NCBI GenBank assembly: GCA_964480725.1
Contig: CAYZQO010000005.1
Location: forward strand, 62,001 to 126,000
Direction: 5' to 3'
DNA: 64,000 bases
Source: JAFGBI01 sp964480725
Lineage (GTDB): Bacteria; Myxococcota_A; Polyangia; Polyangiales; Polyangiaceae
The position numbers and the translations under genes are program-made. Below the pieces are notes generated by a model. That model did not search any database and was not told the DNA's origin. It saw only the letters and a program-made list of their open reading frames with translations. Shown here in pieces: positions 52,664-61,806 of this stretch (the stretch's first letter is position 1; the number at the start of each line of letters is the position of its first letter).

Positions 52664-55600
52664 TTGTCCTCCATCTCTGAGACGCTCTCCACCCTCTCCG
52701 ACCGAGGCCTGCGCAGGCTGCTCGGCGCCCGCACCTTTCTCCGCGGCCTCGACTACGAAAAGCGCAAGGTCGTCGAGGAGGTCGAGGTCACCGAGGCCAG
52801 CGCGCACGGCCGTGTGCGCGGCTCCGATCCCGATCCCTATGAGACGACGATCCGCCTCGGCGGCGACGGCATCACCTCCTTCTGCACCTGCCCGGCCTTC
52901 CAGAAGACGAGCCAGCACTGCAAACACGTCGCTGCGCTGCTCATCACCGTGCGCAACCAGGCGCGCGCACAGATGCCCCGCCAGCCACCGCAGGCGGCGC
53001 CCGCGCCGGCTGCGGCCCCGGCCCCGGCCCCCGCCGCCAGCCAGGACCAGAGCAAGGCAAGCCGCCGCCGTGACCGCCGCCGTCGCGTCCAGTCGCAGCA
53101 GCACGCCGTCCCACCGGGGATGCAGCTCCCACCGACCGTGAGCGCGAGCGCGCGCGCGACAGGGCTCGGCGCCTGGCTCGCTCCGCAGGGGCTCGTCCGG
53201 AGCCGCCCCCTCGAGTTTCGCGTCCACGTCCGTCAAGGCGGGCTGACGGTGACGGTCCTCGACACCGACGCTCGAGTGCCTCTCCTACCAAGCGTGGCGC
53301 TCTCGTGGCAGGCGCACGCGCCCACCCCCGAGCGCGAGGCGCTGCGAGTGCTCGCCCGGTTCGAGAGCGGCAACCCCCGTCACCCCGCCGTCGACATTCG
53401 GGGCGAAGACGCCGCCGAGTTGCTCCCCCACCTCGTGGGCCTGCGTGTGCTCCTCGAGCCGGCGTTGATGCAGCTCCGGTTCGTCGACGAGGCGATCCGG
53501 CCCCGCTTCGATCTCGAGATGGTCGGCGCCGACACCATCGTCTGCAAGGCGACCTTCGAGCGCAACGGCGACGGGCGTCGCTTCCACCTCGCCTCGGGCG
53601 GCTGGTTCGAGGGCGCCCCAGGCTGGCACATCGACACCAGCGAGGGCACCGCCCGGCCGCTCGATCGCCGCGTCGCCCCCGCGGCGTTGACCCGGTTGCT
53701 CCGCAGCTCCACCATCGCCGAGCCCGCGTCCGAGCTCATCGCCCTCATCACCGACGGGTTGCCGCGCGTGGCGCTCGAGATGGGCGCCGAGCTGCCCGAC
53801 CTCTCCCAGGTCGCGGACGTGACGGATCTCGAGCCGACCTTCCGGCTCCGAGCCACCGGCTCCCTCACCGAGGTGAGAGCGAGCCTGACCGCCTGCTATG
53901 GCGACGAGGAGGTCGAGATCCGCGCCGATGGGATGTCACCTCCTGTCCGTATCATCCCCCCACGGGAAGGCCAGAAGCGCGCCAAGGTGATCCGCTTCGA
54001 CATCGTCGCCCAGCAACAGGCGTCCGGGGAGCTCGCCTCCCTGGGCCTCTCCGCCGACGAGTCGGGGGCGCTCTTCGCTGCGGACGGTGACCGGGCCATC
54101 CAGTTCTGGGCCGAGGGTGTCGGCTCGCTGCCGGAAGACTGGGACCTCTATGTCCCCGAGGACCTCGTCGGCGCCCAGGTGCGCCGCGGCTTCGTGGCCA
54201 TGAACGCGCGCGTCTCGAGCGGGGTCGACTGGCTCGCCGTCAAGGTGACCTACGAAAGCGAAGGGATCGGGGTGGACCGCGCGGAGCTCGAGCGATGCCT
54301 GCGCGAGGGCCGCAAATTCGTTAAGCTCAGCGACGACTCCTTCGCGCAGTTCGACCCGGAAAAGGTCCGGGCGATGATGGACCGCGAAGTGGAGCTCATG
54401 GCCTCCTCCGGCAAGTCCGGCAAGCTCGCGCTGTCCCAGGTTGGCCGCGTGCAGGAGCTCCTCCAGCACGCCGAGTCCACCAGCGTCGCCGCCTCGACGC
54501 GCGCACTCTTCGAGAAGATCGGCAATATCGCCGAGATCGCGCCGGCCAAGCGTCCCCGCGGGCTCAAGGCCGTCCTGCGACCGTACCAGGAGCAGGGGCT
54601 CTCCTGGCTCAAGTTCATCGATGACCTCGGCTCGGGCGGCGTTCTGGCCGACGACATGGGGCTCGGCAAGACGGTCCAGACCATCGCGCTGTTCATGGCG
54701 CTGAAGCAGGAGAAGAAGGCGCTGCGCGCCTTGATCGTGGCGCCAACCAGCGTCGTGACCAACTGGGTGCGCGAGATAGAGCGCTTCGCCCCGACGCTGA
54801 CGACCGCGCTCTGGCACGGGGCCGGGCGCCGGGAACAGAAGAAGGACCTCGGCAACGTCAACGTTATCATCACCAGCTACGCCCTGCTCCGCCGTGACAT
54901 CGATCTCCTGAAGAAGATCAAGCTCGACTACGCCATCCTCGACGAGGCGCAGAACATCAAGAACCCGCTCAGCGCCACCGCCCAGTCAGCTCGCGAGCTC
55001 CTCGCCGAGCGCCGCCTAGCGCTCACCGGGACACCCATCGAGAACCGCCTCAGCGAGATCTGGTCGATCTTCGAGTTCGTGAGCCCGGGTCTGCTGCCCC
55101 CGCTGCCGAAATTCGAGGAGAAGTTCGCGCGCCCGATCGATCAAGGAGACTCGCGAGCGGCGGCCCGCCTCCGCGCGGTGATCCACCCCTTCATTCTGCG
55201 CCGCACCAAGCTCGAGGTCGCCAAGGACCTGCCGGCCAAGATCGAGGTCGACAAGATCGTCGATCTCGCCCCGGATCAGCGCGCCATCTACACCCAGGTC
55301 CTGCGCGAGGTGCGGGCCCAGGTCCTGGGCGAGGTCGAACGTGCTGGTATGGCGAAGAGCCAGCTCCACATCCTAGCCGGGCTAACCAAGCTCCGTCAGG
55401 CCGCCTGCGACCCGCGCCTGCTGGGGTTGCCGCGTGAGTTCAGCCACGACGACAGCGGCAAGCTCAGCGCGCTCCGGGAGCTCATCGACGAGGTCGAGTC
55501 CGGCGGCCACAAAGTGCTGGTGTTCAGCCAGTTCGTCTCGATGCTGCGGCTGGTTCGTGATGCCCTCGAAGAGGACCGAATCAAGTACGAGTACCTCGAC

Positions 55601-55966
55601 GGGAGCACCACCGATCGCGCCGAGCGCATCGAGCGGTTCCAGACCGACCCGACCATCCCCGTTTTCTTGATCAGCCTCAAGGCGGGCGGGACTGGCCTTA
55701 ACCTCACAGCCGCGGACACGGTCATTCACTTCGATCCCTGGTGGAACCCAGCCGTGGAGGACCAGGCCTCCGACCGCGCCCACCGCATCGGTCAGACCAA
55801 GGTGGTGACCGTGTACCGACTGGTGGCCGCCGGGACCATCGAAGAGAAGATCCTCGAGCTGAAGCAGAAGAAGAAGGAGCTGGTGGCGTCCGTGCTGAGT
55901 GAGGACTCGCCAGCGGGGAAGAAGCTCACCCGCGACGACCTGGACGAACTGTTCCGGCTCGAGTAG
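52664..55966 (+). CDS. SNF2-family helicase with N-terminal SWIM zinc finger
   Basis: A 1100-residue protein. The SWIM finger CTCPAFQKTSQHCKH is at about residues 71-85, followed by a Pro/Ala/Gln linker. The bacterial SNF2 pre-domain spans 170-620. The SNF2 ATPase has GVLADDMGLGKTVQ (motif I, near 660), DEAQNIKNP (motif II) and ALTGTPIENRL (motif III). The helicase C-terminal domain has DGSTTDRAERI, SLKAGGTGLNL and DRAHRIGQT. All motifs are intact. The start is a TTG at 52664 with AAGGA seven bases upstream; the longer open frame overlaps the pyrophosphatase-like gene. Confidence 0.9.
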   Translation: MSSISETLSTLSDRGLRRLLGARTFLRGLDYEKRKVVEEVEVTEASAHGRVRGSDPDPYETTIRLGGDGITSFCTCPAFQKTSQHCKHVAALLITVRNQARAQMPRQPPQAAPAPAAAPAPAPAASQDQSKASRRRDRRRRVQSQQHAVPPGMQLPPTVSASARATGLGAWLAPQGLVRSRPLEFRVHVRQGGLTVTVLDTDARVPLLPSVALSWQAHAPTPEREALRVLARFESGNPRHPAVDIRGEDAAELLPHLVGLRVLLEPALMQLRFVDEAIRPRFDLEMVGADTIVCKATFERNGDGRRFHLASGGWFEGAPGWHIDTSEGTARPLDRRVAPAALTRLLRSSTIAEPASELIALITDGLPRVALEMGAELPDLSQVADVTDLEPTFRLRATGSLTEVRASLTACYGDEEVEIRADGMSPPVRIIPPREGQKRAKVIRFDIVAQQQASGELASLGLSADESGALFAADGDRAIQFWAEGVGSLPEDWDLYVPEDLVGAQVRRGFVAMNARVSSGVDWLAVKVTYESEGIGVDRAELERCLREGRKFVKLSDDSFAQFDPEKVRAMMDREVELMASSGKSGKLALSQVGRVQELLQHAESTSVAASTRALFEKIGNIAEIAPAKRPRGLKAVLRPYQEQGLSWLKFIDDLGSGGVLADDMGLGKTVQTIALFMALKQEKKALRALIVAPTSVVTNWVREIERFAPTLTTALWHGAGRREQKKDLGNVNVIITSYALLRRDIDLLKKIKLDYAILDEAQNIKNPLSATAQSARELLAERRLALTGTPIENRLSEIWSIFEFVSPGLLPPLPKFEEKFARPIDQGDSRAAARLRAVIHPFILRRTKLEVAKDLPAKIEVDKIVDLAPDQRAIYTQVLREVRAQVLGEVERAGMAKSQLHILAGLTKLRQAACDPRLLGLPREFSHDDSGKLSALRELIDEVESGGHKVLVFSQFVSMLRLVRDALEEDRIKYEYLDGSTTDRAERIERFQTDPTIPVFLISLKAGGTGLNLTAADTVIHFDPWWNPAVEDQASDRAHRIGQTKVVTVYRLVAAGTIEEKILELKQKKKELVASVLSEDSPAGKKLTRDDLDELFRLE

Positions 55967-56018
55967 GCGCCCCTAACCGCACGACGCCAGGTGCCCTCGA
56001 TGCGGACACTGCGCCCGA

Positions 56019-57143
56019 TCACCGGCGCATCGAGACACCCATCAGCAGCCCGAAGCCGATCAGCGACGTGACCAGGCTCGAGCCGCCGTACGAGAACAGC
56101 GGGAGCGTGATCCCCACCACCGGGAGCAGCCCCATTGCCATCCCCGCGTTGGCCAGCGTGTGCCAAAAGACCACCGCTCCCACCCCGATCGCCACCGCGG
56201 CGCCGAAGCGATCCTTGGCCTGAGATGCCACGTGGATGGACCAGATGCACAGGAACGCGTAGTTCCCCATCAGCACCAGCCCACCGATCAGACCCCAGTC
56301 CTCCGCGAACACGGCCAGTGGGAAGTCACTGAACTGATCGGGCAGGAAGCCGAACTGGTTCTGCGTCCCCTGCATGAATCCCTCGCCCCAGAACCCGCCG
56401 TTCCCGATCGCGATGCGCGACTGGAGTGCGTGCCAGCCCGTCCCCGTCTTGTCGGCCTCCGGATCGAGGAAGCTCGTGATTCGGTCGCGCTGATACTCGC
56501 GCATCCCGTAACTCCAGAGCAGGAACGCGGCCGCAGCCAGCGTCGCCGCTAGGGTGACCACCGTCCGCGGCCGGATCCGCATCATGGCGAGCATGGTCCC
56601 GGCCGTGAAAAGGTACACGAGCGCCGTGCCCAGATCCGGCTGCACCATCACCAACCCCACCGGGAGCACGGTGATGGCAAGCGCCGGGACCAGGTCGATC
56701 AAGCTACGGGGCTCCGTCTTCGGATCGTCGTGGAGGTGCTTTGCCAGCACGACCACGAGGAACATCTTCATGAACTCGCTGGGCTGGTAGTTGAACCACC
56801 CGAGTTCGATCCAGCGCCGTGCTCCTCGGGTGTCCGCACCGAGCACGAACACGAGACACAGCGTGAGGATGCCGAAGGCGTACATCGGGTACGCCAGCCG
56901 CTCGTACTGGCGATAGTCGATGGCCGCGACCAGGATCCCCGCCAGCATCCCGACCACCAGCCAGTAGATCTGGGAGACGTAGACGTCGGCCAATCCAGCC
57001 CGAGCCCCGGCGCCGATGTAGGGGCTCGTCGCGCTGTACAAGTTGACCACGCCCATCGTCGCGACGGTGACGATCCCCGTCATCAGGTACCAGTCGATCT
57101 GCACCCCCGAGCGAAACGAAACCCGGTCACCGGCCCGCGCCAT
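56019..57143 (-). CDS. rodA: Rod-shape peptidoglycan polymerase RodA
   Basis: A 374-residue SEDS-family glycosyltransferase with about ten membrane helices. ARRWIELGWFNYQPSEFMK and the FSYGGSSLVTSLIG C-terminal segment are hallmarks, and the catalytic-region pattern GTGWHALQSRIAIGNGG is clear. It polymerises lipid II with PBP2 in the elongasome. Its ATG shares one base with the stop of the PBP2 gene (TGATG), so the pair is translationally coupled. It is the last gene of the mre-rod cluster. Confidence 0.96.
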   Translation of the reverse strand: MARAGDRVSFRSGVQIDWYLMTGIVTVATMGVVNLYSATSPYIGAGARAGLADVYVSQIYWLVVGMLAGILVAAIDYRQYERLAYPMYAFGILTLCLVFVLGADTRGARRWIELGWFNYQPSEFMKMFLVVVLAKHLHDDPKTEPRSLIDLVPALAITVLPVGLVMVQPDLGTALVYLFTAGTMLAMMRIRPRTVVTLAATLAAAAFLLWSYGMREYQRDRITSFLDPEADKTGTGWHALQSRIAIGNGGFWGEGFMQGTQNQFGFLPDQFSDFPLAVFAEDWGLIGGLVLMGNYAFLCIWSIHVASQAKDRFGAAVAIGVGAVVFWHTLANAGMAMGLLPVVGITLPLFSYGGSSLVTSLIGFGLLMGVSMRR

Positions 57144-59101
57144 CAGAGCTCCTCGTCGACTGTCTTACGCCGCGCCGCGAGGCGCTTCGCCTTTAGTCGT
57201 TGCCACTCCGCGACGACGCGCATGGCGACCGGCACCGCGTTCTTGCCGCCGCCACCGCCGTGCTCCACCAGCACGACGATCGCGATCTCCGGCGATGTCG
57301 CGGGCGCGAAGCCAGCGAACCAGGCGTGGTCGCGGTTGAAATACCAGACCTTGTCCGGGTCGACGCCGCGCGGCGTCGCCCGACTCACCTGGGCCGTGCC
57401 AGTCTTGCCTCCCATGTCGACCCCCTCGATGCGCTCCGCGTTGGCGGTGCCGCTCTCGTCGGAGACGACCCCCGCGAGCGCGCTCATGACAAGGGCGCGG
57501 TGGTCCGGGTCGAGGTCGATGACCCGCCGGACCCGCGGCGGGAATTCCTGAACCACGGTCCCATCGCTGGTCTCGATGCTCCGAATCACCTGCGGCTGGT
57601 ACAGCGTGCCCCCGTTGGCGAGGGCGGCGTAGGCGAGCGCCTCCTGCAGGACGGTCACCGTCGAGGCGCCCTGCCCGATGGACGCGAGCAGGGTGTATCC
57701 CCCCATGAACGCCCCCTTGTACCGCCGCGTGTACCAGCTGCGCGTCGGCATGCGTCCCGGGGCCTCGGGGTTGATGCCGATGCCCGTCTTGGTTCCGAAG
57801 CCGAAATCCCGCCCGATCTTAGCCAGGCGATCGATACCGGTCTTTCCCGGTGCGTTCTGGAGCGCCTCACCGAGCGCATAAAAGTACGTGTTGCACGACT
57901 CGACGATGGCCTCGTGCAGGTTGTCGTGTCCGTGCACGCCCGTGCACCGGAAGTAGCGCTTGCCGTACCAGTATCCGCCCCGACAGGCGACCTGCGTGCG
58001 CGAGTCGATCAGTCGATCCCCCAGCCCCGCCAGGGCACTGAAGGGCTTGTATGTCGACCCGGGCGGGTACGCAGCGGAGATGGTCTTGTCCAACGTCGGT
58101 CGGAGAGGGTCTGCGTAGAGCCGCCGGAAAGTGTCGCGCACGGCCTTGGTGCCGCTCCCGCCTGACACGACGTTCGGGTCGAAGCTGGGCTTGGAGTAGG
58201 CGGCCAGGAGGCGGCCCGTGCGAACATCCACCACCACAACCGCCCCCGCGAGGTGAATGCGCATCGCCGCATCGACGGCGCGCATCAGATCGATGTCGAT
58301 GGTGAGTGACACGTCGCGCCCGGGGACCGGATCCAGCTGCCGCGGTTCGTCCAGGTACTTGGCCTCGATCTGCTCCGGATTGAGGTTGGGCCGGCTCATC
58401 CCGCGCACGACCTTCTTCCAGCCTCGCTGCCCGCGCAGATAGCTCTCCCAGCGCCGCTCGACCCCCACGGCACCGACGCGGTCGCCGGACCGGTAGCCGT
58501 GATCGCCGGGCCGCGCGAGGATCTCTGCGTCCACCTCCCGCATGTAGCCGAGCGCGTGCGCGCCCAGCTCTCCGTGCGGGTAGTACCGGACTGGAACCGG
58601 TGCCACCTCCACCCCCGCCAGGCCCTCGCCCGGGCGCGCCCTCCGGCCGCGCACCTCGTGGGTCTTGAGCGCAGCGACGACGTCACGGCTGACATCCACC
58701 TGGAGCAGCGTCTGCTGCATCCGCCGCGGCCCCTGGCGCGCTTCGCGGATGTAGGCCTCGAGCGTGGCGCGCGCCTCGGTGTCGAGCCCCATCAGCTGCA
58801 CGACGCGCGGCCAGGTGTTCTCCAGGTCGATGATCCCGGGCGTTACGAAGACGTTGTATGACGGACGATTCGCCGCCAGCACAGTCCCGTTGGCGTCCCG
58901 GATGACCCCCCGCGACGTGGCCAGCGGGATACGACGGACGATGTTCTTGCGCGCCTCGTGCCGATGGAGCTCCCCCTCGATCACCTGGAGCTCGATCAGG
59001 CGCCCGGTCATCACCGCGAACGTCGCCAGCACCACCACCACCATCCAGTGGTAGCGACGGCGAAACTCGCCCACGTCGGACCGCTGCACCAGGAAGTCCA
59101 T
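57143..59101 (-). CDS. mrdA: Penicillin-binding protein 2 (MrdA)
   Basis: A 652-residue class B transpeptidase. One N-terminal membrane helix (residues 21-40) precedes the pedestal domain. The active site has STYK with Ser349, the SCN motif (ESCNTYFYA) and KTG with Lys566 (GGKTGTAQ). It cross-links glycan strands made by RodA. The ATG at 59101 gives the expected start just before the membrane helix; the open frame runs further upstream but inside mreD. The stop overlaps rodA by one base. Confidence 0.96.
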   Translation of the reverse strand: MDFLVQRSDVGEFRRRYHWMVVVVLATFAVMTGRLIELQVIEGELHRHEARKNIVRRIPLATSRGVIRDANGTVLAANRPSYNVFVTPGIIDLENTWPRVVQLMGLDTEARATLEAYIREARQGPRRMQQTLLQVDVSRDVVAALKTHEVRGRRARPGEGLAGVEVAPVPVRYYPHGELGAHALGYMREVDAEILARPGDHGYRSGDRVGAVGVERRWESYLRGQRGWKKVVRGMSRPNLNPEQIEAKYLDEPRQLDPVPGRDVSLTIDIDLMRAVDAAMRIHLAGAVVVVDVRTGRLLAAYSKPSFDPNVVSGGSGTKAVRDTFRRLYADPLRPTLDKTISAAYPPGSTYKPFSALAGLGDRLIDSRTQVACRGGYWYGKRYFRCTGVHGHDNLHEAIVESCNTYFYALGEALQNAPGKTGIDRLAKIGRDFGFGTKTGIGINPEAPGRMPTRSWYTRRYKGAFMGGYTLLASIGQGASTVTVLQEALAYAALANGGTLYQPQVIRSIETSDGTVVQEFPPRVRRVIDLDPDHRALVMSALAGVVSDESGTANAERIEGVDMGGKTGTAQVSRATPRGVDPDKVWYFNRDHAWFAGFAPATSPEIAIVVLVEHGGGGGKNAVPVAMRVVAEWQRLKAKRLAARRKTVDEEL

Positions 59102-59112
59102 CGTCGGCCTCC

Positions 59113-59670
59113 CTAGCTCCGCGCCTCGACCTGCCCCCGCGCGGGCGCCGTGCCTCCCTGGTGGAGCCGCTGCACCCAGCGAAACACGATCGGCGCCAGC
59201 AGCGCGGTGGCGAGCGCTCGCGGCAGGACCACGGTCGACATCTCCAGCGGACGTCGCGTGTCGGACCCGAACACCGCGAGCAGCACCAGCACCAGCAGCC
59301 CCTCCACCAGGGCAAAGGCGAACGCCAGCGACATGCGCGGCAACAACGTCTGGGCCGTCAGACGCACGCCCGCCAGGCGGGCCAGCCACCAGATCGCGAC
59401 GTAGGTGAAGGCGAAGAGTCCGATGGGGGCGGTGGCCAGGACGTCCAGGGCATACCCGAGACAGAACGCCAGCACGGCGCCGCGCGCCAGGCTCGGTTCC
59501 TGGACGCCGAGGAAGACCACGATCGGCAGCACGAGGTTGGGCGTGGCACCGTGCAGGTACGGCACTACCACGGCTGGCAAGACTCCATCGATCGCCGCCA
59601 GCACCCGGAAGGCGTTCGCCTGCGCAAGAATCAGGAGCAGGCCGAGGGCGAGGAGGGCCAGGTTCCTCAT
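59113..59670 (-). CDS. mreD: Rod-shape-determining protein MreD
   Basis: A 185-residue membrane protein with about five or six hydrophobic helices and a polar C-terminus, typical of MreD. It follows mreC with an eight-base gap and precedes mrdA by 11 bases. The ATG at 59670 is preferred because the first membrane helix begins directly after it (LALLALGLLLILA). Sequence identity in MreD is low in general, and the call rests partly on position. Confidence 0.88.
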   Translation of the reverse strand: MRNLALLALGLLLILAQANAFRVLAAIDGVLPAVVVPYLHGATPNLVLPIVVFLGVQEPSLARGAVLAFCLGYALDVLATAPIGLFAFTYVAIWWLARLAGVRLTAQTLLPRMSLAFAFALVEGLLVLVLLAVFGSDTRRPLEMSTVVLPRALATALLAPIVFRWVQRLHQGGTAPARGQVEARS

Positions 59671-59678
59671 CCGCCAAC

Positions 59679-60548
59679 CTAGCGTGCGGCGCGCCCGCGC
59701 TCGTGGGTCGCGGCGCACTCCTTGATGTCGGTGAGGACGATGAGCACCTCCTCGAGACGCGAGTAGTCGACTGTCGGCTCGGCCTCGACCTCCTGGTAGA
59801 TGCCGAACTCCCGCTGCACCACCCGCGTCACCCGGGCCACGGGGATACCCTTCGGGAAGCGGCAGCCGACGCCGCTCGTCAGCAGCAGATCGCCGACATC
59901 GACCTCGTCCGTCCGTTGGACATACTCGACGCGGACCTCGTACCGCTTGCGGTTTCCGGTCCCGCGAACGAAGCCGCGCGTCCCCGTCCGCTCAACCACG
60001 ACATCGACCCCGAACCCGCTGTCCACCGTGAGCTGCACGTCGACCTTGTCGCCCGCCACGCGGAGCACCGTGCCCACCGTCCCGTCGAGCGTCACCACCG
60101 GCAGGTTGTCGCGCAGACCAGCCGCCGAGCTGTCCAGAACCACGTGCGCCACGCGGAAGTACTCCGTGGTGTCTTTGGCGACCACGACCGCGCTCACCGT
60201 CTCCTCCGGGATCGCCTCGCGAAGCCCGAGGAGGCGACGGAGCCGGCGGTTCTCAGCCTCCTCCGACTCGAGCTCCCGAAGCTTGCTGCGGAGCCTCGCG
60301 TTCTCGAAGACCAACCGGTTGTTGTCCTCCTTGACGTCGAGCAAGTAGACGTAGCCCGAAACGATGCGGGAGACGCCGCGTGCCATCACCGCAGCGACGT
60401 ACTCGAGTGGGGCCGCGACCGCCATCAGCGCACGATCGACCGCGTTCATGTCCTCCGGCCGGCGCACGCTCGCCCGCAGGAAGAAGAACGGTACCGCCAA
60501 CAGCAGCACCACGATGGCGATGTCACGATAGCGCTTGAAGGACCCCAC
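59679..60548 (-). CDS. mreC: Rod-shape-determining protein MreC
   Basis: A 289-residue protein with an N-terminal membrane helix (AIVVLLLAVPFFFLR, residues 10-24), a coiled coil (about 75-110, ENARLRSKLRELESEE) and a beta-rich periplasmic domain with NLPVVTLDGTVGTV and RGTGNRKRYEV. MreC links MreB inside to the peptidoglycan enzymes outside. Size and order are standard. It starts 18 bases after mreB. Confidence 0.95.
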   Translation of the reverse strand: MGSFKRYRDIAIVVLLLAVPFFFLRASVRRPEDMNAVDRALMAVAAPLEYVAAVMARGVSRIVSGYVYLLDVKEDNNRLVFENARLRSKLRELESEEAENRRLRRLLGLREAIPEETVSAVVVAKDTTEYFRVAHVVLDSSAAGLRDNLPVVTLDGTVGTVLRVAGDKVDVQLTVDSGFGVDVVVERTGTRGFVRGTGNRKRYEVRVEYVQRTDEVDVGDLLLTSGVGCRFPKGIPVARVTRVVQREFGIYQEVEAEPTVDYSRLEEVLIVLTDIKECAATHERGRAAR

Positions 60549-60566
60549 GCTCGGCCACTCCGTTCA

Positions 60567-61601
60567 TCAGCCGATCGTGACTTCCTTCAGCAGCTCGATG
60601 TGATCCAGCGTCTTCCCGCTGCCCAGAACCACGGCGCTGATCGGATCGTCACTGACCATGACGGGCAGGCCGGTTTCCTCGCGGAGGAGCACGTCTATCT
60701 GCTTGAGAAGCGCACCGCCCCCGGTGAGCACCACCCCCTTGTCCACGATGTCCGCGGCCAACTCGGGCGGGGTTCGTTCGAGCGCGAGGAGGACAGCCTC
60801 CACGATGGCGTTGATCGGCTCCGAGAGCGCTTCGCGCACCTCGTCGGAGTTGACGACGACGGTCTTGGGAATGCCCGCCACCATGTCTCGCCCCTTGACC
60901 TCCATGGTGAGCTGCTGCTCGAGCGGGTAGGCGTTCCCGATGGTCGTCTTGATCCGCTCCGCGGTTTGCTCTCCGATCGCCAGGTTGTACTTGCGCTTCA
61001 TGTAGGCGACGATCGCCTCGTCCATCTTGTCGCCACCCACGCGAACCGACTGCGAGTACACGATGCCGGCGAGCGAGATCACCGCCACCTCGGTGGTGCC
61101 GCCCCCTATGTCCACCACCATGTTGCCGCTCGGCTCGGTGATGGGCAGACCGGCGCCAATCGCGGCGGCCATGGGCTCCTCGATGAGGTAGACCTCCCGC
61201 GCCCCGGCGCTCTCCGCGCTCTCCTTGACGGCGCGCTTCTCCACCTCCGTGATCCCGAACGGGACACAGATGATGATCCTCGGCTTCACCAGGGTACGTC
61301 GGTTGTGGGCGCGGGCGATGAAGTAGCGAAGCATCGCCTCCGTGATCTCGAAATCCGCGATCACCCCGTCGCGGAGCGGCCGGATCGCCTGGATGTTGCC
61401 CGGGGTCCGGCCGAGCATCTCCTTCGCCTCGCGGCCGACCGCGAGCACCTTCTTGTCACCTCGGGCGTCCCGCTGGACGGCCACGACGGAGGGCTCGCAG
61501 CTGACGATACCCTTGCCCTTCACGTAGATGAGCGTCGTCGCCGTCCCCAGATCGATGGCGAGGTCGTTCGAGAACAGGCCGTAGAGCCAGTCGAATATCA
61601 T
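60567..61601 (-). CDS. mreB: Rod-shape-determining protein MreB
   Basis: A 344-residue bacterial actin. The phosphate-1 loop LAIDLGTATTLIYVKGKG, the VVDIGGGTTEVAVISL phosphate-2 loop and the VVLTGGGALL adenosine motif are intact. The N-terminal amphipathic sequence (MIFDWLYGLF) allows membrane binding. It heads the cluster mreB-mreC-mreD-mrdA-rodA. Between its start and the RRM gene end is a 205-base gap with a 6-base-stem hairpin (61645-61659). Confidence 0.97.
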   Translation of the reverse strand: MIFDWLYGLFSNDLAIDLGTATTLIYVKGKGIVSCEPSVVAVQRDARGDKKVLAVGREAKEMLGRTPGNIQAIRPLRDGVIADFEITEAMLRYFIARAHNRRTLVKPRIIICVPFGITEVEKRAVKESAESAGAREVYLIEEPMAAAIGAGLPITEPSGNMVVDIGGGTTEVAVISLAGIVYSQSVRVGGDKMDEAIVAYMKRKYNLAIGEQTAERIKTTIGNAYPLEQQLTMEVKGRDMVAGIPKTVVVNSDEVREALSEPINAIVEAVLLALERTPPELAADIVDKGVVLTGGGALLKQIDVLLREETGLPVMVSDDPISAVVLGSGKTLDHIELLKEVTIG

Positions 61602-61644
61602 CGATTTCTCTGGGCGATCCTGCGAGCGAACGGGGCACGATAGA

Positions 61645-61659
61645 TCCCGGAAACCGGGA
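61645..61659 (-). other. Short perfect hairpin in the mreB leader
   Basis: TCCCGG-AAA-CCGGGA (plus-strand reading) about 45 bases before the mreB ATG. It may be a leader structure or operator; no T-run follows on either strand. Confidence 0.35.
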
Positions 61660-61806
61660 GCCCCGAAAGATGCGAGCGGAGTGGCGAGCGCCTCTTGGGC
61701 CGGTTCCTAGCACGCGGTGCGAGCGCCACGCAATCGACCGACGGCGAAACCACTGCGCCCGCGTTCAGCTTCGACACGGCGGGGGCCAGGGCGGCCCCTG
61801 GAGCGC

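Noticed and set aside
59102..59677. N-terminal extension of the PBP2 frame into mreD
   Set aside because: The extension lacks a membrane helix pattern and overlaps mreD in another frame. The PBP2 membrane helix follows the ATG at 59101.
59703..61643. 646-codon open frame antisense to mreB and mreC
   Set aside because: It is opposite to two well-conserved genes and is rich in His, Arg and Asp as expected for the reverse of their codons.
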